Positions 1-11,214 of a stretch of DNA of 64,000 nucleotides are shown one piece after another. The DNA is taken from positions 6,320,520 to 6,384,519 of the forward strand of contig NC_054389.1 of NCBI RefSeq assembly GCF_001625195.1. The letters are read 5' to 3'. The position numbers and the translations under genes are program-made. The first letter of the stretch is position 1, and each line of letters begins with the position of its first letter. The notes under the pieces were generated by a model that saw only the letters and a program-made list of their open reading frames with translations, did no database searches and was not told where the DNA came from. The stretch is from Drechmeria coniospora (lineage: Eukaryota > Ascomycota > Sordariomycetes > Hypocreales > Ophiocordycipitaceae).

Positions 1-510
1 CGGTTGAGCCCTGCAGCGTTGCTACCTAACGTGAGCAACCAATCGCCGCAGCTTGCATCGTCTGTCTGGATGTGCTGGGACGAGTGAGGACAGCGATCGT
101 TCTGTGAGCAGTCGCGTCAAGGCGTCGTCACACGAACACGTACAAGACGAGCGCCATGCATTGACAAGCAGGAAAGTCAGTACGGAGAGGGTCGATGGGC
201 ATTTGCAACATGCATCGTCACGGCCTAGCGAATGGAACGCTTGCACAGAGGATGAGGACGGGTCACGAAACAAAGACGCTGTGAGAGTGGGACGAACCAA
301 GCACTGCAGGAACGGGTTCGGTGGGAAGGCCGAATCAAGGTCGTCGTCGCGTCAGCGCCTGTACTGGTACGGGGTACAAGTACGGCAGCTGACGAACATG
401 CAAAGGAACCAAGTACAATCAAGTGCATGCAATGCACCCAGAGCAGGCGGCACGGTATGGCAGTGTCAAAAGAAGGTGTCACCTCCCCGCCCGGAAGATC
501 GGATGTCGAT

Positions 511-750
511 GGAGGGCGCGGAGGGTGGAGGGAGGGAGGGAGGGAGGAGGGAAGAGGGGAGGGAGTAGGAGGGGGGAGGGGGGAGGCAGAGGGGAGAGGG
601 CAGAGGGGATGGGAGAGGGCAGAGGGCAGAGGGCAGAGGGCAGAGGGCAGAGGGCAGAGGGCAGAGGGCAGAGGGCAGAGGGCAGAGGGCAGAGGGCAGA
701 GGGCAGAGGGCAGAGGGCAGGGGAGGGGAGGGGAGAGAGGGAGGGGGAGG
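511..750. repeat. Purine-rich (G/A) tract
   Basis: About 240 bp in which the plus strand is almost entirely G and A, with GGGA, GGAGG and GGGCAGA runs. It encloses the 15-unit 7-bp minisatellite listed separately. Because it lacks stop codons in several frames it produces long artificial open frames on both strands. Confidence 0.9.
614..718 (+). repeat. Minisatellite, 15 perfect 7-bp units (AGAGGGC)
   Basis: Fifteen uninterrupted copies of AGAGGGC occupy 105 bp, with imperfect copies on both sides. Each unit supplies one GGG run separated from the next by the 4-nt loop CAGA. The plus strand therefore matches the classical G-quadruplex pattern (G3 N1-7 repeated four times) many times over. 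It is not the telomere repeat TTAGGG and not a CRISPR array. Confidence 0.95.
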
Positions 751-2159
751 GGGTTGGGGGTGCTGGAAGTCAAAGGACGGCTCAAGGCGCCTGTTGACCG
801 CCCGCCCATGACGACGACCAGCACGACCAGCATGCAGGCAAGTCAGCGGGTGGCAGTCGCTGGGTGTTTGCCAGGTCAGCTCAAACTCCCATGGCCATCA
901 TGGCAAACAAACTGGTCAAGCGACTTCGAGGGTGAGACTGGGCCGCACCAGCTCGTCTGGTACGACGGCTGTTCGTGCTCCGTTCGTGCTCCGCATCCGT
1001 ATCCTGTCCGTGTCCGCACGGGGAAACAATGAGCGCGTGCAAGTGCCCAGTGCTGAGCAGATGTATGCATGTGCTGCTGCTGACTGGCTCTCTGGCTCTC
1101 TGGCTCTCCGGCCAGCCGCCCTATTCCGCTCCCAAGTTTCCCGCTTGAAGCGTCTTGCTGGCACGGGAAGCGTGTCAAGCTGTGAGAGGGCGGCGAGGGG
1201 ATGGCATGCGGGCGGGATGGAGCCTGATTACGCCGTGCCGGGGTTCGGTTCGTGGTGGATGCGCGTGCGTGGCGGCGTCGGTGCGGCTGGGTCGTGCGAG
1301 GTTGCGAGGTTGCTCAAGGTCATCACAGCTGCGCCGTTGCCAGCGGACGAGGAGGCGAGGACGTCTGGGACTCTGCGAGCTTCAGCCAGCACTGGAGGGT
1401 CGGTGAGGCTGCTGCGGCCGACCGCTCTCGCCGTGGCTGTCCACAGTGCTCCTTCCACCATTCTGGGCCGCTGGTGCTAACGTGGCAAGTGACATAATAG
1501 TGCATGTATGGAGTACATGCACTCCGTTTCGGAGCACTTGTACAAAGTACCGTACATGTACTCCGTACTTGGGTGTAAGTACTTGCGTAGTACACCTACC
1601 GAGCACTCTCTCTCTGTACAGGTGATACTCGGTAAGAGTGCTCACTGCTCAGCAGTATTGGGTACGGAGTGCTCCGTACGGAGTACTTGGTACCTACTCC
1701 CACATGTAGCGCCATGGGTTGCATGATGAGTGTCGTGCTGCAGTCACCAAGCCACGCCTGTTTCCTGGCCGTGTCGACTTGACCGCCGTACGCCTCCGAC
1801 AGTCACCCTTGCCGTCGGTGGTACGTACCTCCCAGCTAGGGATGTGACGAAATCCTCCTGCCCCCCTCCGTCCAAGGGCTGGAGGCCGACCGGCAAAGAA
1901 AACAATCCAGGGACGAGAGCGGGAAGGGGGAGGCTAGCCAGGAACCAACCGACGGAGCAGATGCTACACGCATGAGTGATACGAGGGAGATTCGCAATGC
2001 AAACCAGGTTACGTTTTAGGCTCGGCATCGGCATCGGCAGCGGCATCGGCACTAGAGAAGCCAGGTGCTCACCCGTGCAACATGTAAGTACACGTAGGAG
2101 TTGTCTACAATGACACAGGGACATGTATTACTGTACATGTACTCCATACGGAGCAGAGT

Positions 2160-2481
2160 TAGTGTACTGTAAGTACAGTAATTATTGGGTGCTAAGTTTG
2201 TTGTAAGTACTTACTGTACGGAGTACTGTACACATACATGTACACCTACCGCAACGGTCAATCAAGTTTGTAGGGTTCTTCAGTACATTGAATGCAGTAC
2301 TAGGTTACGTGCCTAGGAGGTAGTGTACTGTAAGTACAGTAATTATTGGGTGCTAAGTTTGTTGTAAGTACTTACTGTACGGAGTACTGTACACATACAT
2401 GTACACCTACCGCAACGGTCAATCAAGTTTGTAGGGTTCTTCAGTACATTGAATGCAGTACTAGGTTACGTGCCTAGGAGG
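2160..2481. repeat. Exact 161-bp tandem duplication
   Basis: Bases 2160-2320 are repeated at 2321-2481 with no difference that I can see. Both copies run from TAGTGTACTGTAAG to GTGCCTAGGAGG. Each copy contains a TACGGAGTAC word and several other GTAC words. No open frame of note lies inside. The perfect identity suggests a recent event. Confidence 0.95.
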
Positions 2482-5015
2482 TAATTACCCAGTAATAATA
2501 CACAACACGTCACAGTCCAAGTCTAAGTACAGTAAGTACTAGGTACTACCCAATACTGTAGGTACTAGGTACTACGCATAAGCGCAAGCACTTGTAATTA
2601 CTGTACGCCGTATTTCCTCAGATACGCACAAGCAACTGGCCGTCCTTGTTGCACACATGCAAGTACGACATGCGCTGGGGGGCTGCATCACAAATGTGCA
2701 TACAAGGGATTGTTTGGGGTGTGTAAACAGTCAACAAAAAACCAGCCTTCTAATTCCCAGAGGGCAGGGAAATCATAAGCGGCGGGTAGTTGCACCCCAC
2801 GCGCAGTACGAGTCTACCGTACGTTGTACAGTGCTAATAATACCATGCAAGTGCACACGTACAATGGCTGCGTCGGGCTGCACTGTGTCCCGTACAGACC
2901 TAGGTAGTACTTAGTAATACATTATGCAATTACGCGTGCTCCGATGCGAGACACGTCCCCGATCAGTAGTATACAGGCACATGTACTCCGCACACGTCCA
3001 CCAGCAGCTGACGAGGAAAATTCGACAACGAATACCTGCTGAGGGGAGGCCACCCAACTGCCTGCCCATCCAGCTGGCATGGCCAGGTCCATGGTGCGAA
3101 ATCAAGGTGTCGGCCATGGTTCCGTCGTCTTCTAGCTTGGTCCAGTGGCGGGTACTATATTTGTAGACACCTACTAGGTGCAGTACTAGGAAATACCAGT
3201 ACGGAGGCAGTACGGAAGTGCAGGTACCTTTTCCACCACCACGCAGCCCTAGTAAAGCACGTACATGTACTTATCCGAGCCCAACCAAGTCTGCGGCCTG
3301 TGCAAACAAGCACCTACAGTACAAGAGTGTACTCCGTACCTTAGGTACCGCTCAGTTTGCCCCCCCCCCCCCAACACATGCCACTATAATTACAGAGTCC
3401 AGGGAGTCGGTCAGAGATTCATCAGCGCCCGTTTCCCGGAAGCCAATACTCATCCGTGACCGCTTGTTTGGCGCCCCAAAGCGGCCGAGGCCTCCCGTGT
3501 GTCCACGTCGTCTGCCCCAGCCATGCTGAGCCGTTGTTTGCTTTTGTCCTCGCATCTCCGGGCGACCACTCCCAGTCTCACGATGTTTTGAAGGGGCCGC
3601 TCGTTCGTTCGGCTTGGCTGCTGGGGCGTAGGAGTCCTGCCGTTGAACCCGAGGTCCCAGGTTGTTGTGGCCAGGACTGGTCTGGTACCTGTTTGTCCAG
3701 CTGCTAGCGTGGCCATGAGGACTGGTGTCCCGTACGAGAGAGAGCGTCAGCAGTACCACGGACTACGAACGGTGTACGGAGTACAGTTCCGTACTTGCCT
3801 GTGTGCCAAAGACCTTCATGTGGGTGTACAGTACACTACAGTAGTACCTTGATGTGCATAGTTGGACAGTACGGAGAACACTGGCACACACTTCATGTAA
3901 AATCCCACCCGCTGATACGGACGTTTCAGAGCGGGCAAAAGGGACTTCCAAGTACTGGGTACTCGCCGACGTTACTATTGCTCGGCGAGCGTTGTACAAG
4001 GCATAAGCATACACCCTGCTAGGTATTGCTGAGTACCTGCATTCGTTACGGAAGGGCTACTGTAGGTACGGAGGCTGTGCCTCCTCCTGGTTGCACATGT
4101 CTGCCATGGCATCCCAATGCTCACGGTGAAAGGCTGCCAGGTACCTTGGTACTGTACTCTTTACTGCGCACCTAAGCACATAAATAGGTATGTACTTGCT
4201 TGTACGGAGTACTTGTAAGCAAGTACATGCTAGCAGTGGCAGATACGAGTGTTTGTGCAGCTAGGTACCTAGTACCCAGCCTTCTTTGCGACGGTGGTGA
4301 TATTTCGTAGCATTAACCTCCGTGCAAAGTACTGGGTACAACACTAGCACTTGTATCCTGCGGGCAATGCGTACAAATACTCCGCACCTCTATTACATGT
4401 ACTTACGCGTACTGTACGGAGTACATGTCCTCGTCGTAATGAAGCGGCGCTACTTGCAAGTACTTACTTGTACTCCACAGGTCCTGAAGCATGCATGTAC
4501 AAAAGTACAGCACACACCGTTGTCAGTGCCTGGACGCGGACACGGTAATACTTGGAGGTGCTCGGGAGTAGAAAGGTTAGACCTGGTATTGGTTGCAATG
4601 CTTTGCTTGTCCGGAGCACATTCGTATACAGTAGCAAGAACACACCTACACACCTACTGTACATGTAACTGTCAGTTCTCGTAGCATGTACAGGCGCACC
4701 GTACTCGGTTTGGTACTTGCCCTAGTAAGTGCAGTATGTGCGGCCAAGAGTCCACCTGCTAGATGCTAGTAGGTAGGTACGAGTGTTGCAGTGGCAGGTG
4801 CCCCCAAGTGCTAGGTAGTCACAACCTCGGTGCGGTGCGGCAATGTCCCTCAAACCCCTTGCCATGCATGCCCCAGCGGCCCGCTCATGTTGCTGCGGGG
4901 ATTTTCGTCACTTGGCCTCAGTTCTGGAACATGGAAGACGAGAGAAATACATGCAAGTAGGCCGTCGCCCTCTGTGCCTCGCCTGCCAGGTCGAACGTTC
5001 TCGTTACATGTGCAA

Positions 5016-5033
5016 GTACGGAGTACGGAGTAC
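5016..5033. repeat. GTAC lattice: three GTAC at exact 7-bp spacing
   Basis: GTAC occurs at 5016, 5023 and 5030, each pair separated by GGA. This is one of the clearest examples of the GTAC-GGA-GTAC arrangement that recurs in nearly every intergenic space of the window. Confidence 0.9.
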
Positions 5034-6045
5034 ATGCATACGCGCGTGCCTCTCTCGCCTCTCCCGCCTCTCCTCCAGCCAACCGCTGTCTCACGTCCGT
5101 AACACGCATGAAATAAAAAACACTTTCTTTTTCCATCCTGCCCTCGTCATTCAAGTTCCCCTCGCTTCTCCAGCATTCCCTGAAGAGTTCCACGTCACTT
5201 CCAGCTGCAGCCGTCCCCTACGCCCCTCCGCGTCGGCACCACCGCCCGACCACTTGGGACACCTGAACTCGTCGCACCTGGCGGCGCTGTCGGCGACTCC
5301 AGGCGAGCACAGGCTCGTGACAGTGTTGACGGGCAGTGCGGAGCACTGTAGCACGCCTGCCACGGCGAGGACCCCATTACCAACTCATCTCGCCGTCCCA
5401 CGCGCGCTAACTGCACCCGGACTGTGGGCTGTGGGACTCTGTTCCACAACAAGCTCGACCCGAGAGATTGTCTTCCTCTCTCTCGTGCGTGCTTGTACTA
5501 ATACCCGCCTGTACGCCAACCCAACTTGACCGAGAGAGCACCAGTGCCGCCGCAGCTGCACTCCGTTCTTTGCGAGCGCGCTACCTCGCCCGTACTTTCT
5601 TACTTACTGTACGACACTTACGTCCCAGCTTGGCCCAGTCGCCCCCCCGGCACCTTCCCGGTCTCAACCGCACCAACGGCGTTCCAGGATTCCGTCGCCC
5701 CAGCCAGGGCCTCTGCAGCCAACAAACACCCAAGGCCGGCATCCTTACCTGCAAAAGTACGAGTTACCACCGCCCTCGTTACACGTACCCCGTTTGCTCC
5801 GAATCCCTGGACCCCCCGTTCTCCGTGCCCATCCATCCGCCTCCATCTCATCTGCACGCATCGGCGTTGGGCACCACGCCCCAGACCCGTCGCCGCCACC
5901 GAGCATGGTCTGCCTGCGTCAGTGACGGGCCAACCACGATGATACTGACCCTCGACCGCGGCCTGCACCAACAGTCTACCCAGTGAAGCCCTCGTCACCC
6001 GGGCATGCATGCTCTGCAGCCATCCCACAACACACTCCCACGCAC

Positions 6046-8733
6046 ATGGACGCGGACATGGACAAGGCGCCGCCGCCCGTGAGTGACGGCCTCCAAGCCG
6101 CCGCGCAAACCGCCGCCAGCAGGATGGCGAATCATCAGCCGGGAGGTGCCCCCGGTACTCCCACACCGTCCACGAACCCGACCACCGGCAGTCAGACGTC
6201 GAGACAGTCTTCGACGACCAACTCGGGCAATCAGTCACCCGTGACCGCCTCCCGAGACGCCTCCCCAACGCGGAACCCTCGTCGAACGTCGTCGGCCCAG
6301 AGGCTCGCCAGTGCCAGCCGGTCACGCAAGAACAGCATTCAAGACTCGAGTCCGTCCCGCCTGCCCAAGTCGACGATTCCGGAGCCAGCGTCGGCTCCGC
6401 GAACGCTCTCGTCGACGACGACCCCCTGCCTGCGCCCGGCGAGCAAGGACCTGCACATATTCGCACCCACTCCCCAGAAGCCGCTCGCCGTCCAGGAGCT
6501 CAAGGAGAGCTCGCGCTGGCCAGTCTCCCCCCGTTTACGATCGCCGCCGCCTCACTTGGCCAAGCCTGGCACCCCGGCGCGACGAAACGAGTCGGATCCT
6601 CCTGCGATAAGCATTCAACGACCGACGCCGTCGCCTCAGCCGACCGAGTTCTCGCACGCAACCCTGGACAGCGACACGGATGGTTCCCATTCACCCTCGG
6701 GCATCCGAACGCCGACCCGCGGACCACTGGAAACGGTGCAGGAAGTCAGCCAGCACAACTCTCCCGCCCACGCGACCGACTCCGCCTTGGTGGAGAATGC
6801 AAAGGAAAAATTGGCTGCGTCGGAAATCCATTCAGACGTCGACCCGAACGACACCACCGGTCGCCCCCCGAATCCCAAGATCATCATGCTGAGCCAGCAG
6901 ACGGCTACCGCCACCGCCGATGCCGCTGTGGCCAGGACGGAGCCGCGCAGGCCGGCCTCGGTGCCGCCCCCGCTCGTCTCGCGACAGTCGAGCGCCATGT
7001 CCATGAAGCAGTCCAAGCCCAAGCCGGAGGGTTCTACCCAGACCATGACGGTGGAGACCGAGATCGTCCCCAGCGTTCCCCAGGTGGCCCTGGCCGTCGG
7101 CGCCAAGCTGGACGGCGGCGGCGGAACCCTCAAGCCGAAGGCGAGTACGGAAACCATCAAGCCGAAGAAGGAGAAGAAGAAGACGGCGCGCAAGCAGCCA
7201 TCGATCAACTCGGCAACAGGTAGGCCCGAGCCCCTCTCTCCCGCTCCCGCTCCCGCTCCCGCCTGCTCGCTTACACGTCGCGCAGGATCGTCCAAGGCAG
7301 ACATCTTCGAAGCCAAGGTTGCCAGCGCCGTGGACGAGGCGAACACGTCCGACTCGGAGGAAACCTTCGTTTACGATTCCAATCCTCCGGACAACACGGA
7401 AAGGTCCAACCGCCGCTTCCATTCTAGGACCCCTAGCACAACCTCTATGGCCAGCCAAGCCGATCGGCCGAACTTGCGGTCCATCTATGGAGTTATTCAG
7501 GACGGCAGCCACCACGGTCACGCCCACGCCCACGGTCACGCCCACGGTCACGGTCACGGCCCCGTAGCCAAGAAAAGCATGAAGTTTGTCAACACCTTCA
7601 ACGGGAACGCGAGCGACTGCCTGACCCCCGGAGAAGAGGACGGCAAGGGAACCGGTCGAAGCGCCGGCGGTTCCGCCCGAGGCACCGTCCGTCACCACCA
7701 CCACATCGGCCGATGGGGCCGCCAGCCCGGCAACGGGCATGCGTCCCTGTTCGACAACGAGTCCCCTTTCCCCAACGCTTCCAAGTCAAAGCTGGCAGGC
7801 GGTAGTAATTCACGTGTCTCCTCGGGCCCGGCGAGCCCCCGGGACTACCATTCAGCCCGCGGACACCTGAGCACGAAGCGATCGTTCATGCAGCTGTCGC
7901 CAAGCTACGACTTGGACGAAGCGGGGGGCGCCGACGATGAGCGGACCCCTCTGCTCGACTCGGCCCGCTCCTATCGGGGAGGTCGAAGGCGTGGGCCGCA
8001 TAATTTACGCCAGGCAGAGTCGCAAACGTATACGAGACGGTCTTCGTACCTCAATCGTTTCGCCGCCTGCCTGGTCCTGACCATGATGGTTTTGCTGGTC
8101 ATCACCGGCGCCATCGGATTCATGTTTGCCACCTCGCAGCCCATGACCGGCATCGAGATCATTTCCATCAACAACGTCGTCACGAGCCAGCAGGTTCTGA
8201 TGTACGACCTGACGGTTCGGGCCCACAACCCAAACATCGTCGTCGTCACCATCGACCACGCCAACCTGGAGATCTTTGCCAAGTCGGAGCACGCAGGCAC
8301 AGATTCGGGCGGGTGGGGAAATCACGGTCCTTCCTTTCGCGCCCAGGACGATCCCGCCAACGACCCGCCAAATGATCCGGGCGATGGCGGCGGCGGTACG
8401 GACGACCTGAGGCCCAACATGCTGCTGGGGAGGATCACCGAGTTCGACAGTCCCCTAACCTTCGAGGGCTCGCTCTTCCACCAGGGAACCTCGTCGTCGA
8501 AGGCGGAGATGCAACTTCGGTACCCTGGAAACGATACCGCCGGCGGCGCCAAGCGGTGGGAGCGCATCTACCAGAACGAGTTTGATCTCATCATAAAAGG
8601 CGTCGTCAAGTACACGCTCCCTCTCAGCGCTCGTGTGCGCAGCGCAACCGTCTCGGGGCGAGCCACCGTCAAGCCGAACTCGGCCAACAACCCGTCCCTG
8701 AGACCGAACAACACTCATTTTGGCACTTCGTAA
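6046..8733 (+). CDS. VAC7: Vac7-like vacuolar segregation protein, PI(3,5)P2 regulator
   Basis: Exons 6046-7219 and 7286-8733 encode 873 residues. In yeast Vac7 is a vacuolar membrane protein that activates the Fab1 lipid kinase and so controls phosphatidylinositol 3,5-bisphosphate, vacuole size and inheritance. The long N-terminal half (about 1-645) is Ser/Pro/Thr-rich and disordered, as in the family. A conserved segment around residues 392-425 contains SKADIFEAKVASAVDEAN. A His/Gly-rich stretch lies near 466-482. One transmembrane helix at about 649-672 is followed by a C-terminal domain of about 200 residues with ITGAIGFMFA and MTGIEI motifs. The 66-nt intron has donor GTAGGC and acceptor CGCAG and happens to be in frame without stops. 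Removing it restores the conserved segment. The start is the first in-frame ATG after a GTG codon; the ATG at 6058 is an alternative. Confidence 0.88.
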   Translation: MDADMDKAPPPVSDGLQAAAQTAASRMANHQPGGAPGTPTPSTNPTTGSQTSRQSSTTNSGNQSPVTASRDASPTRNPRRTSSAQRLASASRSRKNSIQDSSPSRLPKSTIPEPASAPRTLSSTTTPCLRPASKDLHIFAPTPQKPLAVQELKESSRWPVSPRLRSPPPHLAKPGTPARRNESDPPAISIQRPTPSPQPTEFSHATLDSDTDGSHSPSGIRTPTRGPLETVQEVSQHNSPAHATDSALVENAKEKLAASEIHSDVDPNDTTGRPPNPKIIMLSQQTATATADAAVARTEPRRPASVPPPLVSRQSSAMSMKQSKPKPEGSTQTMTVETEIVPSVPQVALAVGAKLDGGGGTLKPKASTETIKPKKEKKKTARKQPSINSATGRPEPLSPAPAPAPACSLTRRAGSSKADIFEAKVASAVDEANTSDSEETFVYDSNPPDNTERSNRRFHSRTPSTTSMASQADRPNLRSIYGVIQDGSHHGHAHAHGHAHGHGHGPVAKKSMKFVNTFNGNASDCLTPGEEDGKGTGRSAGGSARGTVRHHHHIGRWGRQPGNGHASLFDNESPFPNASKSKLAGGSNSRVSSGPASPRDYHSARGHLSTKRSFMQLSPSYDLDEAGGADDERTPLLDSARSYRGGRRRGPHNLRQAESQTYTRRSSYLNRFAACLVLTMMVLLVITGAIGFMFATSQPMTGIEIISINNVVTSQQVLMYDLTVRAHNPNIVVVTIDHANLEIFAKSEHAGTDSGGWGNHGPSFRAQDDPANDPPNDPGDGGGGTDDLRPNMLLGRITEFDSPLTFEGSLFHQGTSSSKAEMQLRYPGNDTAGGAKRWERIYQNEFDLIIKGVVKYTLPLSARVRSATVSGRATVKPNSANNPSLRPNNTHFGTS
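7220..7285 (+). other. In-frame, stop-free 66-nt intron in VAC7
   Basis: The donor is GTAGGC, a CTTAC branch-like site lies near the end, and the acceptor is CGCAG. The length is divisible by three and there is no stop, so an unspliced message would still encode a full protein with 22 extra residues, mostly Pro/Ala. It interrupts a segment that is conserved in the family, which is why I call it an intron. Confidence 0.8.
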
Positions 8734-9612
8734 AGCGCGCCGAGCTATTGCGTCTTGCCCTTTTCTTTTGTCATTCCCGCACATTCCCAGTCTTACATAT
8801 ACGAGCGCGCGTGCAACGGCATCTGGGGAGCACTAGCGTTGAGTTCACATCTTCGGCCACATGATGACTGCGCCTGAAATAGAGGTCAAGATGGAATCTG
8901 CTGTTGGTTTCTCCTTTTTTTCCTTTTTCATTCTTCTCTTGGGTTATAGACTGGCCGGCCCCAAGGAGCGTCGGCCGGAACAGCCGTGTAGGCTTCAGAA
9001 ACGACAGGTCACGATTCGAGGGAGATCCCTTCGGCAATCGGGCAAAAGCAACATTCAAGGCGAGAGAAGGGCACGTACCACTTCTTGGTTGATTGAACGG
9101 GAGTGGGTTCTTCACTTTGCCCGTCGTGGCATTAGATGGCAAAAGTGGCAGCTACTACAGCGTGTAATTGTAAAGGCTTTTGTGGTACTCGCATAAACCG
9201 CACCAACCTGGGTGAAGAGGGATCATGAAGGGGACATGAGGCCAGCAAGTATGGTGGAGGTTTCCCAGGGACATGGGTTAGAAAGAGTACCGACAGGATG
9301 CTTTGGTAGAGAATGGCAATTATCGAGCGCTCGGACGATTCCTCGACTGTGAGGTGCGAGATGGTGCCGATGGTGCGGCGCCTTTGCATCGTGGGAACTT
9401 GTCATTCGAAATAGAGTGACTTGCTATCGTGCTTGAAGCAATGGTGATATCTACCAAACCCAACTCAACTAACTGCCTTCCCGAGGTTGCATTGAAAACA
9501 CGAGCGCACGTGAGATCCCAAACGCCTTCTTCCCTCTCGACGCCTCATTGTCATCCGCCAATATTGGCTCCAGACATGAATCAATTCCAGCTTGTGAACA
9601 CAGAGAGTTCAT
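8734..9612. other. Convergent 3' region between VAC7 and DIM1
   Basis: Both neighbours end into this 879-bp space, so it should hold two 3' untranslated regions and terminators. The open frames here (about 60-140 codons) have no recognisable features. No repeats or RNA genes are seen. Confidence 0.6.

Positions 9613-11214
<1,602 letters not shown>

Larger units (their letters stand above)
1..6045. other. Gene-free region with repeats, ending in the VAC7 leader
   Basis: I find no convincing gene in these 6 kb. The open frames are short, overlap on both strands, often lack an ATG start and resemble no family I know. From about 510 to 750 there is a G-rich purine tract with a 7-bp minisatellite. 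From about 1500 to 5035 the DNA is dominated by GTAC-containing words such as TACGGAGTAC, and 2160-2481 is an exact tandem duplication. A 13-nt C run lies at 3360-3372. From about 5100 to 6045 the plus strand turns rich in C and T, with repeated TCTC and CCC stretches. That is typical of a fungal promoter and 5' leader, here belonging to VAC7. Confidence 0.7.

Noticed and set aside
614..718. Possible CRISPR array or telomere repeat
   Set aside because: The units are head-to-tail 7-mers without spacers, and the unit is not TTAGGG. The host is a eukaryote.
225..833. Long frames on both strands over the purine tract, with repeated PLPSALC or QRAEGRG
   Set aside because: They come from the 7-bp minisatellite, which lacks stops in several frames.
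4843..5529. 228-codon plus-strand frame with an ATG start upstream of VAC7
   Set aside because: It runs through GTAC repeats and C/T-rich leader sequence, and the composition is not protein-like. There is no family resemblance.
6636..7740. Two minus-strand frames of 236 and 302 codons
   Set aside because: Both are antisense to VAC7 and one owes its Val/Gly repeats to the His/Gly-coding tract on the other strand.
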